Notes: a model not told the origin generated them from the letters alone. 64,000 nt of DNA from Ruegeria sp. R13_0 (GCF_017743995.1 NZ_JAGHRB010000008.1:186001-250000), one strand, 5' to 3'; shown: positions 25,852 to 36,185, counted from the stretch's first letter. Numbers and translations are program-made.

Positions 25852-26976
25852 TCAGACCCCAATCTCGGAGAAGAAGATCGAAAACAGGGCGTCGATGGCG
25901 ATCACCATGAAAATCGACTGCACGACCGAGGCCGTGGTGCGCTGACCCACGCTCTGGGCCGAGCCTTTGACCTGCATAGCCTGCCAGCAGGCGATCACGC
26001 CGATGACCAACGCGAAGAAGGGCGCTTTGATCAACCCAACCGCCAATTGCCAGACACTTGTGCTTTCGTTCAAACGGGTGACGAACATGCCGGGGCTGAT
26101 GCCAAGGTCGATCCAGCTCATCAACCCGCCACCGAACAGGCCTGCCATATCGGCGACAAAGCCCAGGATTGGGAGCATGATCAAAAGGGCCAGAACACGC
26201 GGTACTACCAGCACCTCGATCGGATCCAGACCCAGCGTGCGCATGGCGTCTATTTCCTCCTGCACCTTCATCGACCCGATTGAGGCAGTAAAGGCCGACC
26301 CCGATCGACCGGCAACAATGATAGCGGTCAGAAGGATACCAAGCTCTCGCAGTACAGAGATCGAGATCAACTCGACCACGAAAATCTCGGCTCCGAACTG
26401 TTTCAGCTGCGTCGCCCCCTGAAAGGCCAGAACGACGCCGATCAGAAACCCCATTAACGCCACGATGGGCAGGGCCTTGAACCCGGTTTCCTCCATATGT
26501 GTAAACAGGGCGGCCCGGCGCAAACGCCAGGGCATCACCAGCGTGCGCCCAAGCCGATGCAGCGTCAGTCCCAGGAACCCAAGGATCGAAAGCGTGTCGT
26601 TCCAAGCGCCAACTGTTTTCTGACCCACGCTGGCAACCCAATCCACGGCATTGCGAGGCGGGGCAAGCTTTCCGGGATGGTCGGGGATGTTCTGCGACAC
26701 GGTCTCGATCAGTGCGGCATGGGCTGGTTGCACACCCCGGAATTCCAGCTGAGCGCCAGCCGTCGTGAACCGCTTGGCAAGATCCGCAACCAGCCACGCG
26801 CCGCTTGTATCCAATGCTTCGACATCGGACAGATCCAGCGTAACATGCCCGCCTTCTGGCTGAACGCCTGCAAAAGGCCCCTCGACCGGGGCAAGCGATT
26901 GCGTCAGCATTTCGCCTGCAATACGGATCCGGGTGCCATCGCTTTCGCGTTCGGCGGAAATGGTTGGGCTGCTCAT
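25852..26976 (-). CDS. MlaE-family permease with N-terminal STAS domain
   Basis: This 374-residue protein has an N-terminal STAS domain (about residues 10-100; VTLDLSDVEALDTSGAWL) followed by the MlaE permease with about five to six helices. Family motifs are ALPIVALMGFLIGVVLAFQG, VVELISISVLRELGILLTAI and GSMKVQEEIDAMRTLGLDPIE cut across the conserved loop. In E. coli the STAS protein MlaB is a separate subunit. It is first in the four-gene operon permease-ATPase-MCE-lipoprotein. Confidence 0.93.
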   Translation of the reverse strand: MSSPTISAERESDGTRIRIAGEMLTQSLAPVEGPFAGVQPEGGHVTLDLSDVEALDTSGAWLVADLAKRFTTAGAQLEFRGVQPAHAALIETVSQNIPDHPGKLAPPRNAVDWVASVGQKTVGAWNDTLSILGFLGLTLHRLGRTLVMPWRLRRAALFTHMEETGFKALPIVALMGFLIGVVLAFQGATQLKQFGAEIFVVELISISVLRELGILLTAIIVAGRSGSAFTASIGSMKVQEEIDAMRTLGLDPIEVLVVPRVLALLIMLPILGFVADMAGLFGGGLMSWIDLGISPGMFVTRLNESTSVWQLAVGLIKAPFFALVIGVIACWQAMQVKGSAQSVGQRTTASVVQSIFMVIAIDALFSIFFSEIGV

Positions 26977-27198
26977 AGGTGTATGTGATGCAAAAAAGTC
27001 TGAATCTGCAATGGTTGTATGCCTTTGTCGGCGGATTTACAAATCTGGGATTGCGCGGCTGCGACACGTGCAGCTTGCACGCCACGGTTGTTTGGCGCGG
27101 ACCTGCTTGCCGATTGTGGGACAAAATAACCGGCTGGGCGTTCGCCTCTACACCAAGTCCAAATCTGATGCTACGGATAGGCCGCAGGGAGGGCGATC

Positions 27199-29094
27199 TT
27201 GACCGTTAGTGAAAAGCGCATCAAAGCGATGACGACTGCCGGGCTGAATTTGATCGGTCAGGCACTGTCGATCTATGATAATAAGCTGCGTCTGGTTCTA
27301 AGCAATCGACGCTTTCAAGAGATGTTCGGTCTTCCCGACGACCTCGTGCAACCCGGCGCGTTGTTTCGTGACACGATCCATTTCCTGGTCACTCGCGGAG
27401 AATACGGGCTCGAGGGCGATGTTGATGAAATGGTGCAGCAGCGCGTCGAGCAAGCCATGGCGTTTGAGCCGCACTATATGGAGCGTGTCCGCCCAAACGG
27501 GCAGGTTGTAGCTGTTGAGGGATCGCCTCTGCCGCAGGGTGGTTGGGTGGCGGTTTACACCGATATCACAGGCACGAAACGTGCGGAAAACCTGCTGCGC
27601 GCCCGATCCGAGGAGCTTTCGGACCAGCTGCTCAGCCATACCGAGGAACTTTCAGCAACCAACCGCAAGCTTGCTGCCACCATTGCTGCGTTGGAAGAGG
27701 CCAAGCGCGAACTGACCGAGATCGAAGCCCGCACGCGCATGACGACCGAGATGATGCCCGCCCATATCGCGCATCTCGATGTCGATGGGCGCTACGACTA
27801 CTCAAACCGGCGGCTCAGCTCGGTGCTGCCGGGTCGCCCGTCGGACATTCTGGGGCTGCATATCTCCGACGCCCTTGGCCGACACGCCTTTTCACGGGTC
27901 GAGCCGCATCTGGCAAAAGCCTATGGCGGCGAAACGTCCGTTTTCGAGTTCACGGAAGAACAGGATTCTCGCCGCATTCGCGTGTCTTTTACCCCTGATG
28001 GGGAAGGTGGCGTATATATCATGTCCGTAGACATCACCGAGGAAACCCAAACCCGCGTCGCGTTGCAACAAACCCGCCGCCGCGAGATGGCCGCGCAGAT
28101 GACCAGCGGGTTGGCGCATGATTTTTCGAACTTGTTGACCATCATTCTGGGGATGCAGGGGCGGCTAGATAAGATGAACCTGCCCGATGAAGCGCATGAG
28201 CTAATTGCGGCGACCCGTCAAACCGCGCAGCGCGGCGGGCAGCTTTTGAACCGGATCGCGGATATGACGGGGAACCGGACGCCGCAGCCCAAAGCGACGG
28301 ATATGCTTCAATTGCTTGAGGACCTCCGCATTCTCGCCTCACCTTCTCTGCCACGGGGCGTGGGGCTGTCGGTGGTCAACACTCTGCCGGATCAGGCCCT
28401 GATGCTGGATCCGGGCATGGTGCAGGATGCCTTGCTGAATTTGGTGCTGAATGCGCGCGATGCTTGCGGCAACAACGGTCAGATCACCATTAGCGCCCAT
28501 GCTATTGGCGCGATTTGGGTTGAGATTACTGTCTCTGATACCGGACCGGGGTTCTCGCCCGAAGCGCTGGACAAAGCCCTCAATCCGTTTTTCACCACCA
28601 AGGGCAGTGACGGATCCGGCCTTGGTTTGCCAATGGTCTATGACACGGTGAAACTGGCCGGAGGGGACCTGAGCCTGAAGAACACACCCTCGGGCGCGTC
28701 GGTTGTATTGCGGCTTCCGTACCGCCCTGCGCCCCCCATGCGCGGCGGATTGGTTCTTCTGGTCGAAGACAATCAGGACTTGCGCCTACAGTTTCGCGAC
28801 ATGCTGATCGACTTTGGGTTTTCGGTCATCGAGGCGACCTCGGTTGACGAAGCATTGACGCTGGTGAGCGAACTGGAAGACATTGTTCTGGTCCTGTCCG
28901 ATATCCGGTTGGAAGGGGAGGCAACCGGGCTGGACCTGATGGAACGTCTCAAACCCCGGCTGCCCTGTATTTTGATGACGTCGCTGCCATCGACTGATCC
29001 TGTGCTTAAACGCGCAATCGGACGGGTGCCCGTCTTGCATAAACCATTCACTCCCAAACAACTTTCGGCTTTGATCCGAACCGAGGCTGCGTGA
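27199..29094 (+). CDS. PAS-domain hybrid histidine kinase with C-terminal receiver
   Basis: This 631-residue cytoplasmic kinase has no membrane segments. A PAS-7-type domain (residues about 15-125) is followed by a coiled coil (about 130-180) and a second PAS-like domain (180-285). The phosphoacceptor is His307 in SGLAHDFSNLL. The HATPase domain has NLVLNARDA, DTGPGF and GSGLGLPMVYD. The C-terminal receiver has Asp568 in VLSDIRL. The TTG start at 27199 has GGAGGG upstream; ATG 27229 is an alternative. It is translationally coupled to the response regulator gene. The signal is unknown. Confidence 0.92.
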   Translation: MTVSEKRIKAMTTAGLNLIGQALSIYDNKLRLVLSNRRFQEMFGLPDDLVQPGALFRDTIHFLVTRGEYGLEGDVDEMVQQRVEQAMAFEPHYMERVRPNGQVVAVEGSPLPQGGWVAVYTDITGTKRAENLLRARSEELSDQLLSHTEELSATNRKLAATIAALEEAKRELTEIEARTRMTTEMMPAHIAHLDVDGRYDYSNRRLSSVLPGRPSDILGLHISDALGRHAFSRVEPHLAKAYGGETSVFEFTEEQDSRRIRVSFTPDGEGGVYIMSVDITEETQTRVALQQTRRREMAAQMTSGLAHDFSNLLTIILGMQGRLDKMNLPDEAHELIAATRQTAQRGGQLLNRIADMTGNRTPQPKATDMLQLLEDLRILASPSLPRGVGLSVVNTLPDQALMLDPGMVQDALLNLVLNARDACGNNGQITISAHAIGAIWVEITVSDTGPGFSPEALDKALNPFFTTKGSDGSGLGLPMVYDTVKLAGGDLSLKNTPSGASVVLRLPYRPAPPMRGGLVLLVEDNQDLRLQFRDMLIDFGFSVIEATSVDEALTLVSELEDIVLVLSDIRLEGEATGLDLMERLKPRLPCILMTSLPSTDPVLKRAIGRVPVLHKPFTPKQLSALIRTEAA

Positions 29095-29795
29095 TGACCC
29101 AACCGTTGGTGACCATTCTCGATGATGAGCCCGAGATCCGCCATATTCTGACGGAGACCTTGCAAGATGCAGGTTTTCGAACTCAGAGCTTTTCACGAGC
29201 CCGAGAATTCGAGGCCGCGTTGAACCGTGTGACGCCCGATGTCTGCCTGGTCGATCTGTCCCTTCCGGATACGGATGGATTGGCGTTGGTGCATCGCCTA
29301 GCCTTGGAACAGGGTGCTGCCGTCATCATCATTTCAGGCCGCGCGCAGGTGCAGGACCGGGTCACCGGGCTAGAGCTTGGGGCTGACGACTATATCACCA
29401 AACCGTTCGACCCCGCCGAGGTCGTTGCGCGCGTGCGGGCGCGGTTGCGGGCGCCGAAAGGGCAGGTGGCGCATTCAGAGACGGCCGCTTTCAACGGTTG
29501 GGTCGCGCATTTTGACCGCTATGTTCTTGAGGATCAAAGCGGCGCAGAAACGGCGTTCAGCCATGCAGAAGGTGAAGTACTGCGTCTGTTTCTCGAAAGT
29601 CCCAAACGTCTGATTAGCCGCACCCAGATGCAGGAAACGCTGGGCGGCGCAGCTGGTGAGAGCTTTGATCGTGCGATGGATGTGCGTATTTCCCGCCTCA
29701 GAACCAAGCTGGGTGAAGATCCCAAAAACCCGCGCTTGATCAAAACGATCTATGGCGCAGGCTATATTTTCCTGGGCGATGTGGTCTGGCACTGA
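29094..29795 (+). CDS. OmpR/PhoB-family response regulator
   Basis: This 233-residue regulator has an N-terminal receiver (Asp54 in VCLVDLSLPD, Lys in YITKPFDP) and a C-terminal winged helix (MDVRISRLRTKLGEDPKNP, then IKTIYGAGYIF). ATG 29094 shares a base with the kinase stop (TGATG); GTG 29091 is also possible. It forms the output of the preceding hybrid kinase. Targets are unknown. Confidence 0.94.
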   Translation: MTQPLVTILDDEPEIRHILTETLQDAGFRTQSFSRAREFEAALNRVTPDVCLVDLSLPDTDGLALVHRLALEQGAAVIIISGRAQVQDRVTGLELGADDYITKPFDPAEVVARVRARLRAPKGQVAHSETAAFNGWVAHFDRYVLEDQSGAETAFSHAEGEVLRLFLESPKRLISRTQMQETLGGAAGESFDRAMDVRISRLRTKLGEDPKNPRLIKTIYGAGYIFLGDVVWH

Positions 29796-29976
29796 AGGTC
29801 CCGATGCGCGCATTTGACCCTGCTTCAAGGATATCTGCACGGGTGGGCTGGAAACTCGGGCTTGTCCTGATTAACTAAAACGACCTCGACGACCGAGGGG
29901 CAGAGGTATAAGAAACCGCTGTTTAACCGTGCGGTTGCCCGATAAGGGCGGCGACACCGACGATCTGGAGTGTGAA

Positions 29977-31743
29977 ATGATCGGCAAGGCCTGGGCAAAA
30001 TGGCGATCGGGCTATATCGGTAGGCTTGTCGTGGAAAGCCTGCGCAAACAAGGGTGGATGTACGGCATCGCGATGGGTGCGATGGTAGTCGTTGCCGCCA
30101 CGACCGCTGGTACGGCGTGGATGATGGAAAACATCGTCGATGCCATGACCACCCCAGAAATGAGGTCACAAGCACATTGGATCGCGCTTGTTGTCGTCGG
30201 GCTGTTCGGCGCTAAGGCATTCGCTTCCTATATTCAGTCGATTTTTTTGGCGCGCGCGGGGAACCGAATTATCGCGGTCCAACAAGAGCGGCTGTACAAT
30301 CGACTACTGCAGCGCGGTATTGGGTATTTTGCCGAGATTGAATCGTCCAACCTTTTGATGAGGGTCACCGCAGGGGCGGGGGCCGCCCGGAACCTGGTAA
30401 ATATCATCGTAACCAGTTTCGTGCGCGACGCGCTAACGCTTGTGGGTCTTATTATTGTCATGATCTATCAGCAACCGCTGCTTTCCGTGCTGTTTTTTGT
30501 CGTTGGTCCGGTTGCTTTGATAAGCGTGCGCTATCTGTTGAAGAACGTACGGCGAATAATGCAGGCCGAGTTGAAATACCTTTCCGAGATCATCCAGGTT
30601 CTGCAGGAAACATCGAACGGGATCAAAGTCATTAAGGTGTTCAGCCTTGAAGGCCGCATGACCGATCGGATGAACATTGCGATCAAACGCGTCGAGAAAC
30701 GTTCGAACGACATTGCCTCTTTGCAGGCCATCGCCAGTCCGTTGATGGAGTTTCTGGCGGGTCTGGCAATTGCCGGCATCCTGGTTGTCAGCACATTGGG
30801 AATCGGTGGGTCTGAGCCTCCTACAGCGGGTCAGCTGATGTCGTTTATCACGGCCCTTCTGATGGCCTATGAACCCGCCAAACGCTTGTCGAAAATGCGG
30901 GTGTCGATCGAAACCTGCATGGTGCCGATAGGTATGATGTTCGAGCTTCTGGATGAAGAGGACACGATGCAGGAGCACTCAGAGCCCAAAGAGATGGTTA
31001 GAGGTCCGGGCGAAATCCGCTTGCGGGATGTGACCTTCGGGTATCAGGGGACACTGCCCGTTATCAAAGATATGGATGTAACATTCGAAGCTGGAAAAAC
31101 CACTGCTCTCGTGGGCCAATCCGGCGGAGGAAAATCCACGATTTTTGGCCTGATCATGCGGTTTTATGACCCAAATGAAGGCTACGTTGAGATTGACGGT
31201 CAGGATCTGACCGAGGTCAGTTTTGCATCGCTGCGCCGTAAGATATCCTATGTCGGGCAGGACACATTCCTGTTTTCAACCACCGTCATGGACAATTTGC
31301 GCTATGTCGCGCCTGACGCGACCGATGAGGAAATTGTTGCTGCAGCACGCGCGGCACATGCCCATGATTTCATCAGTCAACTTCCAGAGGGCTATGACAC
31401 TCAGGTTGGAGAAAACGGAGCTTTCCTGTCCGGAGGTCAGAAACAGCGGATCGCAATTGCCCGGGCAATTCTGCGCAAAGCGGAAATCCTTCTGCTGGAC
31501 GAAGCCACAAGTGCGCTCGACGCAGAATCTGAAACTTTGGTCAAAGAGGCATTGGACAAACTGACGGAGGGGGTCACGACAATCGTAATCGCCCACCGGC
31601 TATCGACGGTTCTGGAAGCGGACAACATCATGGTCGTTCAGGATGGTCAAATCGTTGAGCAGGGGACCTTGAATGGGTTGTTGGAAGAAAATGGTTCATT
31701 CAAACGCCTGTTTGATCAGCAATTCAAAAAGCCTACCTCCTGA
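29977..31743 (+). CDS. MsbA-like ABC exporter, fused permease/ATPase
   Basis: This 588-residue half-transporter starts at ATG 29977, with GGAG upstream. Six membrane helices occupy about residues 20-310. The ATPase domain has Walker A GQSGGGKST, signature LSGGQKQRIAIARAIL and Walker B ILLLDEATSALD. It belongs to the MsbA/lipid A or multidrug exporter family; lipid or polysaccharide-precursor export is possible. It converges on the HlyD gene and lacks partners, so it is probably separate from the secretion operon. Confidence 0.9.
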   Translation: MIGKAWAKWRSGYIGRLVVESLRKQGWMYGIAMGAMVVVAATTAGTAWMMENIVDAMTTPEMRSQAHWIALVVVGLFGAKAFASYIQSIFLARAGNRIIAVQQERLYNRLLQRGIGYFAEIESSNLLMRVTAGAGAARNLVNIIVTSFVRDALTLVGLIIVMIYQQPLLSVLFFVVGPVALISVRYLLKNVRRIMQAELKYLSEIIQVLQETSNGIKVIKVFSLEGRMTDRMNIAIKRVEKRSNDIASLQAIASPLMEFLAGLAIAGILVVSTLGIGGSEPPTAGQLMSFITALLMAYEPAKRLSKMRVSIETCMVPIGMMFELLDEEDTMQEHSEPKEMVRGPGEIRLRDVTFGYQGTLPVIKDMDVTFEAGKTTALVGQSGGGKSTIFGLIMRFYDPNEGYVEIDGQDLTEVSFASLRRKISYVGQDTFLFSTTVMDNLRYVAPDATDEEIVAAARAAHAHDFISQLPEGYDTQVGENGAFLSGGQKQRIAIARAILRKAEILLLDEATSALDAESETLVKEALDKLTEGVTTIVIAHRLSTVLEADNIMVVQDGQIVEQGTLNGLLEENGSFKRLFDQQFKKPTS

Positions 31744-31803
31744 TCGCATATCGATCTTCCGCGACTTCAATGAGTCGAAAGTGATGAAATGATCAAGCCT
31801 GCG

Positions 31804-33114
31804 CTATTCCCGCAGCGCTTGATCCTTAATCTTCACAACCGGTTGGATCAAATAGTCCAGAACGGTTTTTCGCCCAGCCAGAATATCGACCTCGGCAACC
31901 ATGCCGGGAATGATTTCAACAGCAAGCCCCGAGGCGTCGAGCATCGTACCATTCGTCCGGATCTCAATGACAAAGACCTCTTCATCATTGCGTTCAGACC
32001 GGGTGATAGTGTCTGCACCAATACGCACAATTTCCCCGTCCAGCCCGCCGTAGCGGGCGAAATCATAGGCGGTGATTTTAACTTTGACGGGCTGTCCAGC
32101 ATGAAGAAACGCGATATCTTGCGGGCGAACATAGGCTTCGACCAGTAAACTGTCATCCAGTGGAACGATCTCGACCAACTCCTCTCCGGTGCGGGCAAGG
32201 CCACCAATCGTGGTACGGTGGATGCGGTTTACGATGCCGCGCGCCGGAGATTGAACGTTTGCGCGGGAGGCCCGATCCTGCAAAGCTGGCAGCATTGGTT
32301 TCAGGGCGGACAGCTCCGCTGTCGCAAGTGCAAGGTCGGTTAGAGCATTGCTCCGAAATCTGCTGCGCGCCGCTTGGATTCGGTCGTCAATCTCTTCCAG
32401 ACCGGTTTTTAGTCGACTGGTTGCAGCCTCGGCTCTGACCCGGCGACCCTTCCATTCCGCCTCGCTGCGCCTAAGCGCCAAAAGTGTGGTCGCGGGTTCC
32501 ATTTTGCTGGCGACCAGAGGCGCCATCATCGCCCTTTCCTCAGCCAGAACATTCAGTGTCTCTTCGGCGGTGACCTGATCTACCAATCCTTCTTCGTATT
32601 CCCTATGGCGTTGTTGTTGCTGTCGCAGCAAGATATCAATTTCAGCCTGCAGTTCGGCTTGCCGACCCTGATACAAAGCTCTTTCAGATTGAACGACATC
32701 CGGGGCGCCTGTGACGAGTGCAGCGTCAAATTGAAGGTCACGCCCCTCGATCTCGGACTTTAGCCGCTGGATCCGAGCCATCAGGCCAAAAGCACGTTGT
32801 TGTTCCTGACTTAACTGACTGTCGATTTGGGTCGTGTCGAATTCCATCAACAAGGTGCCGGCTTGAACCACTTGGCCTTCTCGCACGTGGAGTGCCTTCA
32901 AAACGCCTGGCTCTGTAGCTTCGATGATCTGGATGTCTCCAGATGGCACGATCCGGCCATCTACGCGGGTTACGTCGTCCAACTCGGTCAGATAGGCCCA
33001 AAGCCCGGCTGTGAGGAGGCATGCGAGAATTGCCACAAGCAGAAGAGAGTTTCGCAAAGGCGACGCTCCGCGCGTGGCGCGTGCCAACGAGGCAAGATCA
33101 TGATGCTGCGACAT
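31804..33114 (-). CDS. Type I secretion membrane-fusion protein, HlyD family
   Basis: This 436-residue adaptor has one N-terminal membrane helix (SLLLVAILACLLTAGLWAYL). A biotinyl-lipoyl-like half (EPGVLKALHVREGQVVQAG), a long alpha-helical hairpin, and a beta-barrel (ARGIVNRIHRTTIGGLARTG … VKITAYDFARYGGLDG) follow. It links the inner-membrane ATPase to an outer-membrane TolC-type channel, for which no gene is in the window. The start lies inside the end of the ATPase gene (17-bp overlap). Confidence 0.93.
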   Translation of the reverse strand: MSQHHDLASLARATRGASPLRNSLLLVAILACLLTAGLWAYLTELDDVTRVDGRIVPSGDIQIIEATEPGVLKALHVREGQVVQAGTLLMEFDTTQIDSQLSQEQQRAFGLMARIQRLKSEIEGRDLQFDAALVTGAPDVVQSERALYQGRQAELQAEIDILLRQQQQRHREYEEGLVDQVTAEETLNVLAEERAMMAPLVASKMEPATTLLALRRSEAEWKGRRVRAEAATSRLKTGLEEIDDRIQAARSRFRSNALTDLALATAELSALKPMLPALQDRASRANVQSPARGIVNRIHRTTIGGLARTGEELVEIVPLDDSLLVEAYVRPQDIAFLHAGQPVKVKITAYDFARYGGLDGEIVRIGADTITRSERNDEEVFVIEIRTNGTMLDASGLAVEIIPGMVAEVDILAGRKTVLDYLIQPVVKIKDQALRE

Positions 33115-35245
33115 TCAGGTGCCTCCTGTTTTGGCGTGCATGTTGGGACAGAAGGCTCTTTGGCCCGTCTTTCGCGATTTGACCGTCGTCAATGACGATA
33201 ACGCGGTCCACCAGTTCCAAGAGGCTAGGACGGTGCGTGACGATCAGCATCGTCGTGTCCGGGGTGGCTTGCTTAAGGCGCGAAAGAACGCGCGCTTCGG
33301 TTTGCACATCCATGGCGCTTGTGGGCTCGTCCAGCAGTAAAACCGATGGTTTGCCAATCAACGCTCGCGCCAAAGCAATCGCTTGTCTTTGTCCACCAGA
33401 AAGCCCTTCGCCCTTCTCTGCAAGCTGTTGATCATAACCTGCTGGATGGCGCGCTACAAAATCCTCAACGCCAGCAATCTGCCCGGCCTCAATCACGTCT
33501 TCGTCGCTCGGTCTGATGGTGCCACTGGCGATGTTTTCGCGGATCGAGCCGGAAAACAGCCAAACATCCTGTAAAACAGAGCCCACACCTCGCCTTAAAT
33601 CACCAGGGTCAATTTGCCGAATGTCCAATCCGTCCAGCATTACCGACCCTACCCGAGGCGTATAGAGGCCCAGCAACAGTCGCGCTATCGTGCTTTTACC
33701 CGAGCCAATTTGGCCAAGGATTGCGACTTTCTCACCCGGGTTGATAGTGAAGGAAACACCTTTCAACATATCTTCGGATTGATCCGGGTATGTGAAATGA
33801 ACGTTGCTAAACGAGATTGCACCCTTGAAGCGTGAACGACCGATCCAGGTTCTGCCCTCCGGTCGCTCACTGTCTGCCCGCATAATCTGGTTGAGGTTTC
33901 GAAAAGCGCTACGCGCCTGATTGTATCGCGTCAAAGTTTGCGCCAATTGCCCCAATGGAGCCAAGGCACGACCCGTCAACATGACAGCGGCGATCAGGGC
34001 GCCCATGCTGGCTTGACCGTCAGTGACGAGGAATACGCCGTAGAAAACGATCAGGACCTGCGCCACCTGTTGCGTGAGGCCGGTCAGGTTCAGGGCGAAT
34101 TGTGTAATCGCGCGACTGCGAACGCCGTGGTTCGATTGTCGCTCTATCGCGCTTTCCCAACGGGCACGCATCTGACGATCAGCAGAGGTGGTCTTTATGG
34201 TTTCAAGGCCTGAGACCGCCTCAACAAGAACCGATTGTTTGGATTGACCATCCTTGAATTGCCTTTCGGCCAACCGCGATAGCATAGGTTGGGCGAGCAA
34301 GCCGGTCAGCAGAACGATAGGTACCGCCATCGCGGGAACGATGGCCAGCGGGCCGCCCACCAGGTAGATCACGAAGACAAACAGAGCGATGAAGGGTAGA
34401 TCGACGATCGCGACCAGTGTTGCGGACGTGAAAAACTCGCGCAAAGTCTCGAACTCGCGAACTGTGTTTGCCATCGCGCCGGTCGATCCGGTGCGAGATT
34501 TCATTTGAATATCGAGTAACTTGTCAAAAATGCGCCGTCCCATCAGCCGATCAGCCTTTTGGCCGGCCTGATCAATGAATCCAGCTCTTAGGATCTTGAG
34601 TAGGAAATCGAAACCAAGTGCGAGGCCCACGCCAATGGTGAGTGCAATCAGAGACTCTGTTGCTTCGTTGGGAAGAACTCGGTCATAGACGACCATAATG
34701 AAGATAGAAGTTGAAAGCCCTAGAAGATTGGCGAGCGCTGCTGCGAGAATAACCTGGAAATAAGACCACCGACTGGCCGCCAAAGCAGACCAGAACCAAT
34801 GTCCAGACCTTTGGGTCTCGTTATTCTTCAAGATACCTTGATGGTCTCGGCGAAACAGGATTGCATAGCCGGTATACGCTTTTTCCAACTGTTTCTCGGG
34901 AATTGTCCCGATTCCTGACCCGATGCAAGGGTCATACACCAACAGCATGCCGTTGTCGCTGCGCCCATGATAGACAACGGATCGCCCCCCCTCCAGGAAC
35001 AGTATGGCTGGTGACAAGTCGTCATCCAGTTTGCTCAGCAAGCGCGTGCCATACCCTGCGTGAAGACCGCTTTGTCGTGCAAGCGCCAGTGCATCACTTA
35101 TCGAGAGGCCATTTTCCAAGTCTGACTGCGCGGCAAAGAGAGACGCTTTTGTTATTGGGCGTTCAAGTGTCTCACCCACATGCAGAATACACGTTTCGAG
35201 TTCTGTCAAACGTGATGTGTCCGGTTGGGTTTTGTGCCGCGTCAT
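33098..35245 (-). CDS. Type I secretion ABC ATPase with degenerate C39-like domain (LapB-type)
   Basis: This 715-residue protein has an N-terminal domain (residues about 10-135) with the fold pattern of a C39 peptidase but no catalytic Cys in a QxxxxECG context, as in HlyB and LapB that only bind substrates. Six membrane helices and an ATPase domain follow (Walker A GQIGSGKST, signature LSGGQRQAIALARALI, Walker B VLLLDEPTSAMD). It exports unfolded substrates with a C-terminal signal; the neighbouring adhesin and RTX proteins are the likely cargo. It overlaps the HlyD gene and follows sapC. Confidence 0.92.
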   Translation of the reverse strand: MTRHKTQPDTSRLTELETCILHVGETLERPITKASLFAAQSDLENGLSISDALALARQSGLHAGYGTRLLSKLDDDLSPAILFLEGGRSVVYHGRSDNGMLLVYDPCIGSGIGTIPEKQLEKAYTGYAILFRRDHQGILKNNETQRSGHWFWSALAASRWSYFQVILAAALANLLGLSTSIFIMVVYDRVLPNEATESLIALTIGVGLALGFDFLLKILRAGFIDQAGQKADRLMGRRIFDKLLDIQMKSRTGSTGAMANTVREFETLREFFTSATLVAIVDLPFIALFVFVIYLVGGPLAIVPAMAVPIVLLTGLLAQPMLSRLAERQFKDGQSKQSVLVEAVSGLETIKTTSADRQMRARWESAIERQSNHGVRSRAITQFALNLTGLTQQVAQVLIVFYGVFLVTDGQASMGALIAAVMLTGRALAPLGQLAQTLTRYNQARSAFRNLNQIMRADSERPEGRTWIGRSRFKGAISFSNVHFTYPDQSEDMLKGVSFTINPGEKVAILGQIGSGKSTIARLLLGLYTPRVGSVMLDGLDIRQIDPGDLRRGVGSVLQDVWLFSGSIRENIASGTIRPSDEDVIEAGQIAGVEDFVARHPAGYDQQLAEKGEGLSGGQRQAIALARALIGKPSVLLLDEPTSAMDVQTEARVLSRLKQATPDTTMLIVTHRPSLLELVDRVIVIDDGQIAKDGPKSLLSQHARQNRRHLNVAAS

Positions 35246-35345
35246 GAATCAGTTCCTCTCTAGCAAATTAGGGCAGCGAAAAAATGGAATGCGTCCGCTG
35301 ATCGGATCTGTTTTCGGTTTTGTTGTGTCGCATGGCGACCAGGGG

Positions 35346-36185
35346 TTATCGGGCACAAGCGTGTTTCTCCGAATTCTGGCCCCAAGAGGTTTCGCTCGTT
35401 TGCGCATCGGCCAATGCAGATAAGAAGCCTTCGGCATTGGCCTTCCGCTCAACATCCTTTGAGCCCGGATTATGTGTCATTCGTGATTGTGCTTGGGTCA
35501 ACCAAGCTATGTGAGACAGCGAGATTTGATGCGCGTGGACTAGCCGCAGAGCGCCACAAGCTGTTAGTGTGGCCATCTGCTTGCTAGTCAAACTATTCAA
35601 CCGATCGGGCGAGATACCCCAACAGCCTGTTGGTATCATGCAGCCTTCGTGTTGGGTGAGTGGCTCCAACATTTCCATATCCGCAAGCACGTCACAAATG
35701 GTCTTTGTGGTTTGTGCGGACGACATTCGACCTTGGAAGAACGTCACCACGGCTTCAAGATTGGAAGAAAGCGCTCCTGTTTCACGATAAAAAGCCTCAT
35801 CCCGGGGGTCATCACTGATCAGGCCAAGGGTCTCGTCGACCAGCAACTGGAATTGAGTGTCCTTGGCCCGCCCACTTCTTGGTATTGGTTCGGCATCGAA
35901 AGGCGGGCACCTCATTGCCGAGGGCAAATAGGGCGCCAACCACACACCCGTTTCAGACACAAATGGGTTTACGCGCGCTTCTGTTAGGGAAAACAATGCG
36001 ACCGGTTCTACCCCGCCCTCCGTTTTACGGAACACTAGCGGGAAAGCAGCTGCGACGGGGAAAGCTTCAGCTTCAACAATTGAACACTCAGTCACGTACC
36101 TTGTATGGTCGAAGGAGGTGAAGCGTTTCCAGAACCTATTCCCATATCTTTGGAATGTGAGCGGTTTGAGGTGGGTTTTTAACAT
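35346..36185 (-). CDS. SapC family protein
   Basis: This 279-residue protein resembles SapC of S-layer secretion loci. Features are LKPLTFQRYGNRFWKRFTSF near the start, a central PFVSETGVWLAPYLPSA, and an RDEAFYRETG segment. No signal peptide or membrane helix is evident. SapC genes accompany type I secretion genes for S-layer or RTX proteins; the biochemical role is not established. It sits between the adhesin and ATPase genes on the same strand, so it is probably part of the operon. Confidence 0.8.
   Translation of the reverse strand: MLKTHLKPLTFQRYGNRFWKRFTSFDHTRYVTECSIVEAEAFPVAAAFPLVFRKTEGGVEPVALFSLTEARVNPFVSETGVWLAPYLPSAMRCPPFDAEPIPRSGRAKDTQFQLLVDETLGLISDDPRDEAFYRETGALSSNLEAVVTFFQGRMSSAQTTKTICDVLADMEMLEPLTQHEGCMIPTGCWGISPDRLNSLTSKQMATLTACGALRLVHAHQISLSHIAWLTQAQSRMTHNPGSKDVERKANAEGFLSALADAQTSETSWGQNSEKHACAR

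Noticed and set aside
25793..27124. 443-codon open frame on the minus strand overlapping the MlaE gene in another frame
   Set aside because: It is out of frame with the clear MlaE permease, rich in Arg, Cys and Pro, and has no family resemblance. It is a GC-rich shadow frame.
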